DNA of 64,000 nt from contig NZ_JAANOW010000002.1 in assembly GCF_011758805.1 (NCBI RefSeq), positions 310,001-374,000 on the forward strand. The letters are read 5' to 3'. A program made the position numbers and the translations under genes. The first letter of the stretch is position 1; each line of letters starts with the position of its first letter. Below, piece by piece: positions 37,008 through 44,996 of this stretch. This DNA comes from Mycolicibacterium fluoranthenivorans. Lineage in GTDB: Bacteria; Actinomycetota; Actinomycetes; Mycobacteriales; Mycobacteriaceae. The notes under the pieces are model-generated. The model saw only the letters and a program-made list of their open reading frames with translations. It was not told the origin of the DNA and searched no databases.

Positions 37008-38219
37008 CTATATCTGTTGCCGTGCCAGGCGTTTGGCGTCGCCCGGGGGCAATGCGGTCAGACTGACGTCGCCGCCGTAGATGTCCAGCACACGCGGATC
37101 CATCACCCGCCGCCACAACGGCGGACACAGTGCAAGGGTCAGCATCGACACGTATCCGCCTGGTAGTTGTGGTGCTTGGTCGTCCAGGCGGACCGCCTGG
37201 TAGCGACGCACCGGGTTCAGGTGATGGTCGGAATGTCGCTGCAGATGCAGCAGGAAGACGTTGGTCAGGACGGCATTTCCGTTCCAGCAGTGTGCGGGGC
37301 GAAGTCGTTCGTACCGACCGGAGGGCAGTCGGCGTCTGCGCAGTCCGTAGTGGGACACGTAGTTCATCGCTTCGAGGAGGAACATCCCGATCATTGCCTG
37401 GCCCGCCAGCCAAGGCAGGTCGACGGCGCCGAACCACAACGCCAGCCCGGTGAACAGGGCCGCGCTGATCAGCCACGCGTTGAGCACATCGTTTCGCAGC
37501 GACCAGCGTGAATGTCCTTTGCGGGCGAGCCGTTTGGCTTCCAGACCCAGGGCCGAGCTGGTACCTCCGGTCACCGAGCGGATGGCGAAGGCGTAGACGT
37601 TCTCCCCGAATCGGGCGCTCGCCGGGTCCTCGGCGGTGGCCACCCGCACGTGGTGTCCGCGATTGTGCTCGACGTAGAACTGCCCGTAGAAAGTCTGCGC
37701 CAGTGCCAACTTGCTCAGCCATCGTTCGGCGCGGGCGCGCTTGTGCCCCAATTCGTGGGCGGCGTTGTTGGCGATGCCGCCCACCACGCCGGTGGTCACC
37801 ATCAACCCGAGCTTCCCGATCGGGGAGATGGTGAGCCAACCGCCACCGCTCCACAGCCAGCACGCGAAGATCAACGAAAGGTACTGCGCGGGCAGATACA
37901 GGTGAGTGGCTGCGCGGTAGTACCGGTCACCTTCCAGCGCGGACAGTGCATGGTCCGGCGCGCGGTTCCGCGCCTCCTGGCCGATCAGATGATCGATGGC
38001 CGGGATCACCACGAACGTGAGGGCCGCGCCGGTCCACCAGAACGCCGGCCAGTCGGTGGTCCACACCAGCAACCAGGACAGCCCGACCATCCCGGGGATT
38101 GTCGGGACCATGAGCCAGAGATACCGCTTCGGATCTCGCCAGTTCGCCGTAGCTATCTTGCGATGGGGGTCCGTCTTCGGTTGCTCGCGCTCCGTCGAAG
38201 GGGGCGGATACACGGTCAT
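37008..38219 (-). CDS. alkB: AlkB-type alkane 1-monooxygenase
   Basis: 403 residues from ATG 38219; the open frame upstream is not AlkB-like. About six membrane helices. The three His boxes of integral-membrane diiron hydroxylases are intact: HELGH at 155-159, EHNRGHH with His185/189/190, and LQRHSDHH near 330, plus NYVSHYGL. It hydroxylates terminal carbons of alkanes or related chains using O2 and electrons from rubredoxin. No rubredoxin or rubredoxin reductase follows, which is unusual for mycobacterial alkB clusters. The short palindrome upstream may be a regulator site. Confidence 0.9.
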   Translation of the reverse strand: MTVYPPPSTEREQPKTDPHRKIATANWRDPKRYLWLMVPTIPGMVGLSWLLVWTTDWPAFWWTGAALTFVVIPAIDHLIGQEARNRAPDHALSALEGDRYYRAATHLYLPAQYLSLIFACWLWSGGGWLTISPIGKLGLMVTTGVVGGIANNAAHELGHKRARAERWLSKLALAQTFYGQFYVEHNRGHHVRVATAEDPASARFGENVYAFAIRSVTGGTSSALGLEAKRLARKGHSRWSLRNDVLNAWLISAALFTGLALWFGAVDLPWLAGQAMIGMFLLEAMNYVSHYGLRRRRLPSGRYERLRPAHCWNGNAVLTNVFLLHLQRHSDHHLNPVRRYQAVRLDDQAPQLPGGYVSMLTLALCPPLWRRVMDPRVLDIYGGDVSLTALPPGDAKRLARQQI

Positions 38220-38241
38220 CCGATACTTATACCGTGACCTA

Positions 38242-38255
38242 ATTGCGTATGCAAT
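38242..38255. promoter_or_regulatory. Inverted repeat upstream of alkB
   Basis: ATTGC-GTAT-GCAAT, 23 bp before the alkB start. The symmetry and position fit a repressor site; alkB genes are often controlled by TetR proteins, but none is adjacent here. Confidence 0.4.
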
Positions 38256-38497
38256 CGGCACCACTGCCCAGTGGATATAAGTCTCATTCCTGGCTTCTAA
38301 CTGGCAATATGATGGACGTCGAGGTTCGGCGAAAAGCCGTCCGCGGCCGCGCTCAAGATTATCGCGACAGTCAATTTGCAGCATATTCACAGAATGTCGA
38401 ATAGCCCCTGGTAAATCGATTCAAGTGACCATTTTGGGTGTATTGGCAAATTTTTCAAAGTCGCTGGAATGTCGTTTTCGGAGCCGTCAAACCAGAA

Positions 38498-38553
38498 AGC
38501 CGGCCTCGGTGGGCCGGTTCTGTGGCGTAGGCGGAGGGAATCCGCACCGAACC
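38498..38553 (-). other. tRNA 3'-end-like relic with hairpin
   Basis: Read on the minus strand, GATTCCCTCCGCCTACGCCA ends near 38523 like a tRNA T-arm/acceptor end with CCA, and is followed by an 8-bp hairpin (38498-38505/38512-38519) as after a real tRNA gene. No cloverleaf can be built, so it is not a functional tRNA. The segment TTCTGTGG...GGGAATC also resembles the 3' side of the intact tRNA-Gly at 42407-42430 (20 of 25 positions). Possible old attachment site. Confidence 0.4.
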
Positions 38554-38586
38554 GGGGACTGAGCGTGTCGATTACTCAGTCCCCGG
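38552..38586 (-). terminator. Strong hairpin downstream of the secreted repeat protein
   Basis: CCGGGGACTGAG (38552-38563) pairs perfectly with CTCAGTCCCCGG (38575-38586), 12 bp, loop CGTGTCGATTA. It is 85 bp past the stop of the minus-strand gene at 38671, so it likely ends that transcript. No U-tract. Confidence 0.6.
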
Positions 38587-38670
38587 TCGGGTGTCGGGCC
38601 TGGCCGTCAGGTCGTTGATCGAGAGTTCGGTGTGGGCCGCCGTGCCGCGACGGTCCGCAGGTGGCTGGAC

Positions 38671-39066
38671 TCAGCCCCCGAAAGCCTTGCCGATGGCCTT
38701 CGCCACGCCGCTGACGGCCGCACCCGTGCGCTTCTGCACGTTGGTGCCCGCGGTACCTACCTGGTTCTGCAGGTTGGTACCCGCGGTGCCGAGCCGATTC
38801 TGCACATTGGTGCCTGCGGTGCCCACCTGGTTCTGCAGGTTGGTGCCCCCGGTGCCGAGCTGGTTCTGCAGGTTGGTGCCTGCGGTGCCGAGCTGGTTCT
38901 GCAGGTTGGTGGCTCCGTTGCCCAGCTGGGTGATGATGTTTTGCTGCGAATCGGCCGCGGCCACGCCCGCTCCCGCGGTGGCGATGCCCAAAGCTACCGC
39001 GAAGCCGCTACCTGCCACTGCCACGGCCGTCATTGCCTTGCGCCGCGTCCCCTGAATTCGAGCCAT
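38671..39066 (-). CDS. Small secreted protein with 11-residue repeats
   Basis: 131 residues with AGGGAGGAAAG just upstream of the ATG. A signal peptide covers about 1-38 (AMTAVAVAGSGFAVALGIAT, cleavage likely after AAA). The mature part is six tandem units of 11 residues, consensus TNLQNQLGTAG (53-118), then a basic hydrophobic end (VSGVAKAIGKAFGG). The 11-residue period is that of hendecad amphipathic helices, so an extended coiled coil or lipid-binding helix is plausible. No Cys. Function unknown. The very strong ribosome site suggests high expression. Confidence 0.8.
   Translation of the reverse strand: MARIQGTRRKAMTAVAVAGSGFAVALGIATAGAGVAAADSQQNIITQLGNGATNLQNQLGTAGTNLQNQLGTGGTNLQNQVGTAGTNVQNRLGTAGTNLQNQVGTAGTNVQKRTGAAVSGVAKAIGKAFGG
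38713..38910 (-). repeat. Six tandem 33-bp coding repeats
   Basis: Period 33 bp, on the plus strand a variant of CTGGTTCTGCAGGTTGGTGC in each unit. They encode the 11-residue units of the secreted protein; the last unit is degenerate. High nucleotide identity between units suggests recent expansion and possible copy-number variation. Confidence 0.9.
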
Positions 39067-39827
39067 GACTTTCCTCCCTATAGCAAACGCCTTTGTTGGC
39101 CCTTGGAAGTTACCACAACGATTGTCGGGACGGCCATAGCCGTGACCATCTCGCGATCGTCAATTGTATTGACCCCGTGGTTAATTGTTTGCCGGTGGCG
39201 GGTCGGACCGGAGTGGTATGTCGGTGTGAGGGGGTTCGCCGTGATTGTCCATCAGTGCCGTCGCCCGTGCTCTAGATGGTTAAAATCCCTTGTAAGCAGC
39301 GGATTTGTTGGTACAGTTCTGGCGCTTGAGGCGTCATGGCTAGGTGCTGTCGGTATCCGAGAATCGAGTGGGAGCGATGGTATGCACTTGCTGGACCTTG
39401 ACGGCCATCAAGTTTTGATCTCGGGGAATCTATGCGTACCCCACCTTACGAAGAGGTAGCCAGAGGGAATCAACAGCAAACTCACCTCGGATGCACAGGC
39501 CACCGGCGAACCGTATTTCCGGTCCAGGGTGGGTCCGCGGAGTGGTCGCCACGCCAGCGAAACGGGAGCGAGGCGACGAATCTGCGGGGGCGTGGAGCCG
39601 ATCGGAGTTGCTGATCGGCGGATGTGCCTAGTCGGTTCGGTGCGAGGCGGGGTGGGTACCGTGGGCGCGGAAATTCTGGGCCCTGCCGGCGTTGCCGGCG
39701 ATAGGGCTTATTTGGCGGGGCGGTCGACGGGAACGTCATGCGGATAGGGCCGACTCCCGCCCGTGAACTGTGACGGTTGTCGCTTCATTGCACGAAAAGT
39801 GACGGGCAACTCAAGTTCTGGCAAAAA

Positions 39828-39856
39828 TTGACGGTTTCGTCATGGGCTTCCATACT
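39828..39856 (+). promoter_or_regulatory. SigA-type promoter of the lipase gene
   Basis: TTGACG (39828-39833), 17-bp spacer, CATACT (39851-39856). Predicted start near 39863 gives a leader of about 80 nt before the GTG at 39945. Confidence 0.5.
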
Positions 39857-39877
39857 TGACCGAAAGTGCTCGGGGGT

Positions 39878-39935
39878 CGTGCGTCGTGGTTGATGGGGGC
39901 GAGTCCGTCGGCTCGTAACCCCAGACGCATGCACG
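39878..39935 (+). promoter_or_regulatory. Leader hairpin before the lipase start
   Basis: CGTGCGTC (39878-39885) can pair with GAC (39924-39926) and GCACG (39931-39935) around a 4-nt bulge; inside, GGGG/CCCC and CGAG/CTCG (39900-39903/39912-39915) extend it. The outer stem ends on the first G of the ribosome site GGAGG (39935-39939). Confidence 0.35.
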
Positions 39936-39944
39936 GAGGCGATC

Positions 39945-42332
39945 GTGACCCGCGAACTGCTCATTCGTCGGATTTCTGCGGTCTTTCGCAGCGTCGGGCT
40001 CCATGTGAAAGATCGACAGATCTTCGTGACGATGGTGGCGCTGGCGAGCGTCGCGACTCTCACGTTCGCCTACTGGTGCACAGTACCCGCGGTTTCAGCA
40101 AATTTATGGCCGCAGCGCCTCCAGCTCGGCTCGGCTGATCCCGGCAGTATCGTCAGCACCACTCCGCTGACCGCCGTCACCCCGGAGATCAGTGCCCTCA
40201 GTGCCGCGTCCGTCCGGATCGTCTACCGCTCGACGCGTGCCCCTTCGGGCGAACTCGTCGACGTGTCGGGGGCGTTCTTCGTTCCCACCGGGACTGCGCC
40301 CGCCGGCGGCTGGCCGGTCGTGGCTGTCGCTCATCAAGGCGAGGGAACCGACGAACCGTGCGCACCGTCGCGCAGCGGCAGCCTGTTGGGTAATGCACCC
40401 CTTGTCGTCGCGTTGTTGAAGGGCGGCTATGCCGTCACTGTCAGCGACTACGCCGGCCTCGGAGAACCCGGACAGGCCAATGACTACCTCGACGTGACCA
40501 GCGCCGGTCGTAACGTGATCGACTCTGTCCGGGCCCTACGCGCAGCCTTTCCGGATATCTCGAATCGATGGGCTGCGTTCGGCACGCGACTCGGTGGTGC
40601 GGCCGTCTGGGCGGCCGATCAACAGGCAGCCGGCTACGCCGCCGAGATGGACCTGGTCGGCGCGGCCGCCCGTTCGCCGTTGGGTGATCTCGCTCCGCTC
40701 CTCGAACGAGCCCGGACCGGATCACTCACCGTCGACCAGCGCAAGGTCCTGCTCTGGTCGATGACCTCGTTGTCCCGCCAACATCCCGGTTTGAACTTGG
40801 ATGACTACCGACGCGGGTCGGTCGCCCAGGACTGGGAAGCGATGACAAAGTGCTTCGGGGCCGATGTTCGTCGTGGTGAACTCGCGATCGCGGCGATGGC
40901 TACCGAAGACGTGGCGCCGTCGACGCCTACTGCTGCCGCGGTACTGGACAACCTGGTGCATGCTCGCGCCCTGCCCGACCTACCGTTGAGCGCGCCCCTG
41001 TCCGTCGTCAACGACTCCGATGACACCGTTGTCGATCCTCAGTGGAACAACGAGGAAATCACCAAGGCGTGCAGGCGAGGCGACAGCATCTCCTGGCGCA
41101 CCAACTCCGCCCCGGCGGCGCAGAAGACGACCGGCAATGCGCTCGCAGCGTCGACCACAAGCCAAATCGGTTGGCTTGCCAATAGATTCGCCGGGTTGCC
41201 GCTCGCCAACGGGTGCGGTTCGGTTTCGGTGAGCAGCCCCGGCGCCGGCACGTTGCTGTCCACCGAGGACATTCCCGGCGTTGCGGCCGCGCTCGGACTA
41301 CCAGCCGGTGCGAAGGCAGCGCGCGTGACGTACCAATCGACGCAGGGCGACACCGGATCGTCGACAGTCGTTTCCGGCACCGTTTTCGCGCCCGCCGGTG
41401 ATCCGCCGGCCGGCGGCTGGGCGGCGTTCGCATTCGGGCATGGCACGACCGGCATCCAGCAGGAGTGTGGTCCGTCTGTCCTGCTTCAAGGGGCGAATAC
41501 CTGGCTGGCAGCCGCAGTGGGACCGCCTATCGCCAAGCTGCTCGAACTGGGCTTCGCCGTCAGCTTCCCGGACTACGAAGGGCTGGGCGCTCCAGGTGTC
41601 CACCGTTACATCGACTTTCGCACGGCTGGTCTGAACATGATCGACTCCGTGCGCGCACTCCGGGCGGCCTTTCCGGGCGTTTCGACGCGCTGGGCCGCCA
41701 TCGGCACGTCCCAGGGCGCTGGTGCCACCTGGTCTGCTGACGAGCAATCCGACAGCTACGCACCGGAACTCCAACTCATCGGTGCCGTGGCCTTGGCGCC
41801 GCCCGCGGACTTGACCGGCATCGTGGACAAGGTCATCAGCGGTGACATCACCCCGAGTCAACTCGGCGTACTACAGCTGATTCTCGCCTCGCTTGCGCGT
41901 GAAGACGTGGGCCTGGATGTCGACGAATTCCGCCGGGGATCCGCCGCGCAGAACTGGGAGGTCCTCAGCTCGTGCGATGTCCCCGAGGCGGAGGCCCGGT
42001 CGGCTGCGCTCAAGGCGCTCACGCCGGCAGACCTGGTGCCGGCCACTCCCGAGGCCGCGGACACACTGCGGGACTTGCTGGCACGTCGGAAGCTGCCACA
42101 ACACCGGATGTCGGCCCCGATATTCATCGTGTACGGAACAGGGGATCTCCTCATCGATTCGGGGTGGATCTCGGGTGCCATCGCCCGGGCCTGCGCGCTC
42201 GGAGGCACGATCGCCTTCGAAGCAGAGGACGGGCGAGGCCACGACAACCTGGACGCGACACCTGCGCTCAGTTGGCTGCTCGACAGGTTCGCCAACCGGC
42301 CCGTTGTCAATGACTGTCCCGGACGGGCGTGA
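39945..42332 (+). CDS. Tandem two-domain secretory lipase, first domain inactive
   Basis: 795 residues; GTG start with GGAGG five bases upstream. An N-terminal helix (FVTMVALASVATLTFAYWCT) ending in AVSA looks like a signal peptide or anchor. Two homologous alpha/beta-hydrolase domains of the LIP (secretory lipase) family follow, offset by about 374 residues. Domain 2 has Ser589 in GTSQG, an acid in GDLLIDS, and His766 in GRGHDN. In domain 1 the same places read GTRLG with Arg215, and the His segment is lost, so it cannot use the Ser mechanism. RSLRAAFP-like helices recur in both. Probably an exported lipase/esterase with a non-catalytic binding domain. It sits alone in an accessory-looking region. 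Confidence 0.85.
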   Translation: MTRELLIRRISAVFRSVGLHVKDRQIFVTMVALASVATLTFAYWCTVPAVSANLWPQRLQLGSADPGSIVSTTPLTAVTPEISALSAASVRIVYRSTRAPSGELVDVSGAFFVPTGTAPAGGWPVVAVAHQGEGTDEPCAPSRSGSLLGNAPLVVALLKGGYAVTVSDYAGLGEPGQANDYLDVTSAGRNVIDSVRALRAAFPDISNRWAAFGTRLGGAAVWAADQQAAGYAAEMDLVGAAARSPLGDLAPLLERARTGSLTVDQRKVLLWSMTSLSRQHPGLNLDDYRRGSVAQDWEAMTKCFGADVRRGELAIAAMATEDVAPSTPTAAAVLDNLVHARALPDLPLSAPLSVVNDSDDTVVDPQWNNEEITKACRRGDSISWRTNSAPAAQKTTGNALAASTTSQIGWLANRFAGLPLANGCGSVSVSSPGAGTLLSTEDIPGVAAALGLPAGAKAARVTYQSTQGDTGSSTVVSGTVFAPAGDPPAGGWAAFAFGHGTTGIQQECGPSVLLQGANTWLAAAVGPPIAKLLELGFAVSFPDYEGLGAPGVHRYIDFRTAGLNMIDSVRALRAAFPGVSTRWAAIGTSQGAGATWSADEQSDSYAPELQLIGAVALAPPADLTGIVDKVISGDITPSQLGVLQLILASLAREDVGLDVDEFRRGSAAQNWEVLSSCDVPEAEARSAALKALTPADLVPATPEAADTLRDLLARRKLPQHRMSAPIFIVYGTGDLLIDSGWISGAIARACALGGTIAFEAEDGRGHDNLDATPALSWLLDRFANRPVVNDCPGRA

Positions 42333-42383
42333 CGCTGGTCGGCAGCCGGTGGAGAGCCCCGTATCGTGACCGGTCAGCAAACA

Positions 42384-42408
42384 CAAAAACCGCCCTCGTC
42401 AGGCGGTT
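42384..42408 (-). terminator. Intrinsic terminator of tRNA-Gly
   Basis: On the minus strand AACCGCC-TGACGAG-GGCGGTT (7-bp stem) is followed by TTTTTG-like bases. It begins four bases after the tRNA 3' end, a classic rho-independent terminator. Confidence 0.8.
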
Positions 42409-42411
42409 CTG

Positions 42412-42485
42412 TGGAGCGGGCGACGGGAATCGAACCCGCGTAGCTAGTTTGGAAGACTAGGGCTCTACCATTGAGCTACGCCCGC
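42412..42485 (-). tRNA. tRNA-Gly (TCC)
   Basis: The minus strand folds as a standard cloverleaf: acceptor GCGGGCG/CGCCCGC, D-arm AGCTCAATGGTAGAGC, anticodon arm CTAGTCTTCCAAACTAG with anticodon TCC, T-arm CGGGTTCGATTCCCG, discriminator T and encoded CCA. Without CCA the 3' end is 42415. Its 3' end is a possible integration target for the region to its left. Confidence 0.95.
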
Positions 42486-42583
42486 TTGTTCGTGCAACGC
42501 AAGACTGTACCGGCGAGGACGCGGACAAAGCCAATTGACGGTCCTGCGTGTCGAACCCGTAGTATTCCGACCGCAGTGAAACA

Positions 42584-42657
42584 CGGGGTGTAGCGCAGCT
42601 TGGTAGCGCATCCGCTTTGGGAGCGGAAGGCCGCAGGTTCAAATCCTGTCACCCCGA
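42584..42657 (+). tRNA. tRNA-Pro (TGG)
   Basis: Cloverleaf with acceptor CGGGGTG/CACCCCG, D-arm GCGCAGCTTGGTAGCGC, anticodon arm CCGCTTTGGGAGCGG with anticodon TGG, T-arm GCAGGTTCAAATCCTGT and discriminator A. The genomic 3' end reads ACCCA, so CCA is not encoded exactly. The tRNA-Gly/tRNA-Pro pair near tig is also seen in M. tuberculosis. Confidence 0.95.
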
Positions 42658-42667
42658 CCCACCGGTT

Positions 42668-43804
42668 CTACAGGTCCAGCACCAGTCGCTCGCCCGTCGA
42701 TTTGGCCCGGGACACGCACACCAGCATCTGTCCGCATCGGCGCTGCTCCTCGGTGAGCAGGTCGTCACGGTGGTCCACCTCGCCGGAGACCACCCGCTGC
42801 ACACAGGTACCGCAATAGCCCTGCTGGCACGAATACGCCACGGAGGGAACGGCATTGCGCAGCGCGGCGAGCGCACTGCGATCCGCGCCGACCCCCACCA
42901 CGGTGCCGCAGTGGGCCAACTCCAGTTCGAACGGTCGGCCATCGACCACCGGCGCGGCGCTGAAACGCTCGCTGTGCACTTCGATACCGGAATCCCGCGG
43001 AATGGCCCGCAGCACCGCGTCGACCATCGGCGGCGGCCCGCACACATACACCGCCGTTGTCGGATCCACCCCGTCGAGCAGGGCCGCGGCGCTCGGCACC
43101 CCGTGCTCATCGTCGGTCCGCACGTGCACCTTCTCGCCGTAGGGCGCCAGCTCGTCCACGAACGCCAGGGCGTCCCGGTGGCGGCCGGTGTAGTGCAGCG
43201 TCCACGGCGTGCCCTGTTGTTCGGCGAGCCGGACCATCGACAGGATCGGCGTGATGCCGATGCCGCCGGCGATGAAATGCAACTTCGACGCACGCGATGC
43301 CGATCCCGGCAGCGGCATCATGAACGCGTTGCGCGGATCGCTCACCTCGACCAGGCGGCCGGTGCTCAGACCATGCACCTCGACCGACCCGCCCGCGCCT
43401 TCTGGGCTGTGCCGCACCGCAATTCGATACTCTCCGCGTCGCCCCGGATCGCCACACAGCGAGTACTGCCGGATCAGGCCGGACGGCAGGTGCACATCGA
43501 GGTGCGCGCCCGGGTTCCATCGCGGCAGGGGCGTGTCGTCGAGCGGGGTCAGGGTGAGTGCCAGCACCTGGCCGTCGGCGGTGACCCTGCGCCGGTCCGC
43601 GATGCGCATCGTCGTGCGGTTCACCGCGGCCGGAAGCTCCGGCGGTTCGGTGTCACCGCCCAGGCGCGTCACCACCGAGAGGAAGTGCGGCACCGCGGCA
43701 CCCGCGATCCGAATCAGCAGATCGGGCGCCTTGGCGCGGTACAGGCCGCGCGGCGGTTCACCGACGTACGGCTTGACGAGCGCGCGTAACGAGCGGCGCA
43801 TCAT
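42668..43804 (-). CDS. Ferredoxin-type flavin reductase (FNR + [2Fe-2S])
   Basis: 378 residues. Order: N-terminal helical arm; flavin domain with RQYSLCGDP; NAD(P) domain with FIAGGIGITPILSMVR and VYVCGPPPMVDAV; C-terminal plant-type [2Fe-2S] domain with CQQGYCGTC and a fourth Cys in MLVCVS. This is the phthalate-dioxygenase-reductase order. It passes electrons from NAD(P)H through flavin to the iron-sulfur centre and then to an oxygenase. The upstream gene, overlapping by ATGA, encodes a ferritin-like diiron protein, which is the obvious electron acceptor. Its 3' end lies 10 bp from tRNA-Pro. Confidence 0.9.
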   Translation of the reverse strand: MMRRSLRALVKPYVGEPPRGLYRAKAPDLLIRIAGAAVPHFLSVVTRLGGDTEPPELPAAVNRTTMRIADRRRVTADGQVLALTLTPLDDTPLPRWNPGAHLDVHLPSGLIRQYSLCGDPGRRGEYRIAVRHSPEGAGGSVEVHGLSTGRLVEVSDPRNAFMMPLPGSASRASKLHFIAGGIGITPILSMVRLAEQQGTPWTLHYTGRHRDALAFVDELAPYGEKVHVRTDDEHGVPSAAALLDGVDPTTAVYVCGPPPMVDAVLRAIPRDSGIEVHSERFSAAPVVDGRPFELELAHCGTVVGVGADRSALAALRNAVPSVAYSCQQGYCGTCVQRVVSGEVDHRDDLLTEEQRRCGQMLVCVSRAKSTGERLVLDL

Positions 43805-44715
43805 CCGTGCATGACGCGTGCGGCGGGGGAGGAGGCCAGGTACGCGACGGCCTGGGCGGTGCTGCCTTCGTCGACCGGGTTGTAGTCGCGGCGCAGCAGC
43901 CGCGACCCGGTCCGGAACAGGTAGGCGATGGTGGGCAGGGAGCCTCGCTTACCTGACGCGCGCATTTTCCACAGCAGCCGGACGTATCCCAGGTTGGGTA
44001 GTTGGGGATCGGCGTGCACCAGGAACTTCAGGCCGCGCAGCACGAGGGCGAAGAACACGACGCTGACCATGAGGCCGGCTGCTGCCTGCGCGAAGTAGTC
44101 CATGCCGAAGTACTTGGCCACGTTGTAGGACACGTGCCGGTGTTCCACTTCCTCGGCACCGTGCCAGCGCATCAGATCCGCCATCATCGGATCCACATCC
44201 AGGCTGTCCCATTCGTTGTTCAAGGCCCAGTGCCCCAGCACCCCGGTGAAATGCTCGGCCGCGCTGAGCGCATGAGTCCCCGAGGTCAGCGCCTTGCGGC
44301 GCCGGGTGGGACTGGAAATCTGCGCCATCCGAAGGTCGTACTGACCGGCGACCCATTCCAACTGGTCCAGAAACGGGGTGGGGTCGATGCCGTGCCGGCG
44401 CACGAACTCGACGAGCACGTCATCGTGGGTCCTGGCGTGGATGGCCTCCTGGCCGATGAATCCGATGATCTGCTCGCGCAGCCGCTCGTCGCGGACGTAG
44501 TCGAGCGCCTCGGTGAGCAGCTTGGCGAACCAACGCTCCGCGACCGGCAGGAACAGGTTCAACGCGGTGGTGGCGTGCGAGCCATAGGGGTCGCCGGGCA
44601 TCCAGTGCAGCGGGGTCTCGTCCCACCCGAACTTCGCATCGCGCGGGCGCAGGGCCACTTCCTCGGGTGCGAATTCGTCCACAGGGCTCGGGTACCCGAG
44701 CCGCGGCTGAGTCAC
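43801..44715 (-). CDS. Ferritin-like diiron protein, 'metal-dependent hydrolase' family (PF10118 type)
   Basis: 304 residues from GTG 44715, set by GAGGAGG nine bases upstream; the open frame goes 24 codons higher without a ribosome site. All-helical, with candidate iron ligands Glu90/His93 (GQEAIHARTH), Glu154 (AAEHFTG), and Glu188/Glu191/His192 (HGAEEVEHRH), the pattern of ferritin-like diiron oxygenases. A hydrophobic segment follows (AAGLMVSVVFFALVLRGLKF). The family name says hydrolase, but the ATGA-coupled iron-sulfur flavin reductase downstream argues for an O2-dependent oxygenase or desaturase. Substrate unknown. Confidence 0.82.
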   Translation of the reverse strand: MTQPRLGYPSPVDEFAPEEVALRPRDAKFGWDETPLHWMPGDPYGSHATTALNLFLPVAERWFAKLLTEALDYVRDERLREQIIGFIGQEAIHARTHDDVLVEFVRRHGIDPTPFLDQLEWVAGQYDLRMAQISSPTRRRKALTSGTHALSAAEHFTGVLGHWALNNEWDSLDVDPMMADLMRWHGAEEVEHRHVSYNVAKYFGMDYFAQAAAGLMVSVVFFALVLRGLKFLVHADPQLPNLGYVRLLWKMRASGKRGSLPTIAYLFRTGSRLLRRDYNPVDEGSTAQAVAYLASSPAARVMHG

Positions 44716-44996
44716 GACGGACCTCCTCTTGGGGTGACTTTGGCATATGGCTGCATACCCGTAAGGGTGTTTGACCATCCCGTTCACGTATTCGGTGCGC
44801 CCAGCGGTTCAGATTGGTCGGAATCGGGATCGCCGACCCTCGGGAGCGCTGCTCGGGGACGCCAAGTGTCAGGTGGCCAAGCTCGTCAACTACCCTGTTC
44901 GCGAAGCGCGCGGCGCTGCTGAAGGCGACACATGACGACACCTTTAGCCCCTCGCACGCCGCGATGCCACCAGAAGACGCATACAGGAGTAACGCA

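Larger units (their letters stand above)
38220..38670. other. Gene-free region upstream of alkB
   Basis: 451 bp without a credible gene. Base composition drops near 38270-38470. It holds an inverted repeat at 38242-38255, a hairpin plus tRNA-end-like segment at 38498-38553, and a strong hairpin at 38552-38586, each listed separately. The alkB promoter must lie in the first 200 bp. Confidence 0.6.
39067..39944. other. Large intergenic gap
   Basis: 878 bp. Short frames exist on both strands but none has a ribosome site plus mycobacterial codon use. GC is lower than around it, notably at 39090-39320. Only the right end has recognisable signals: a promoter at 39828-39856 and a leader hairpin. 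The rest may be decayed sequence. Confidence 0.6.

Noticed and set aside
38713..38910. 33-bp repeats that might suggest a CRISPR array
   Set aside because: They are contiguous without unique spacers and encode an 11-residue protein repeat; no cas genes.
39432..39747. Short frames in the 39-kb gap
   Set aside because: No ribosome site and overlapping frames on both strands of equal length; no protein-like composition.
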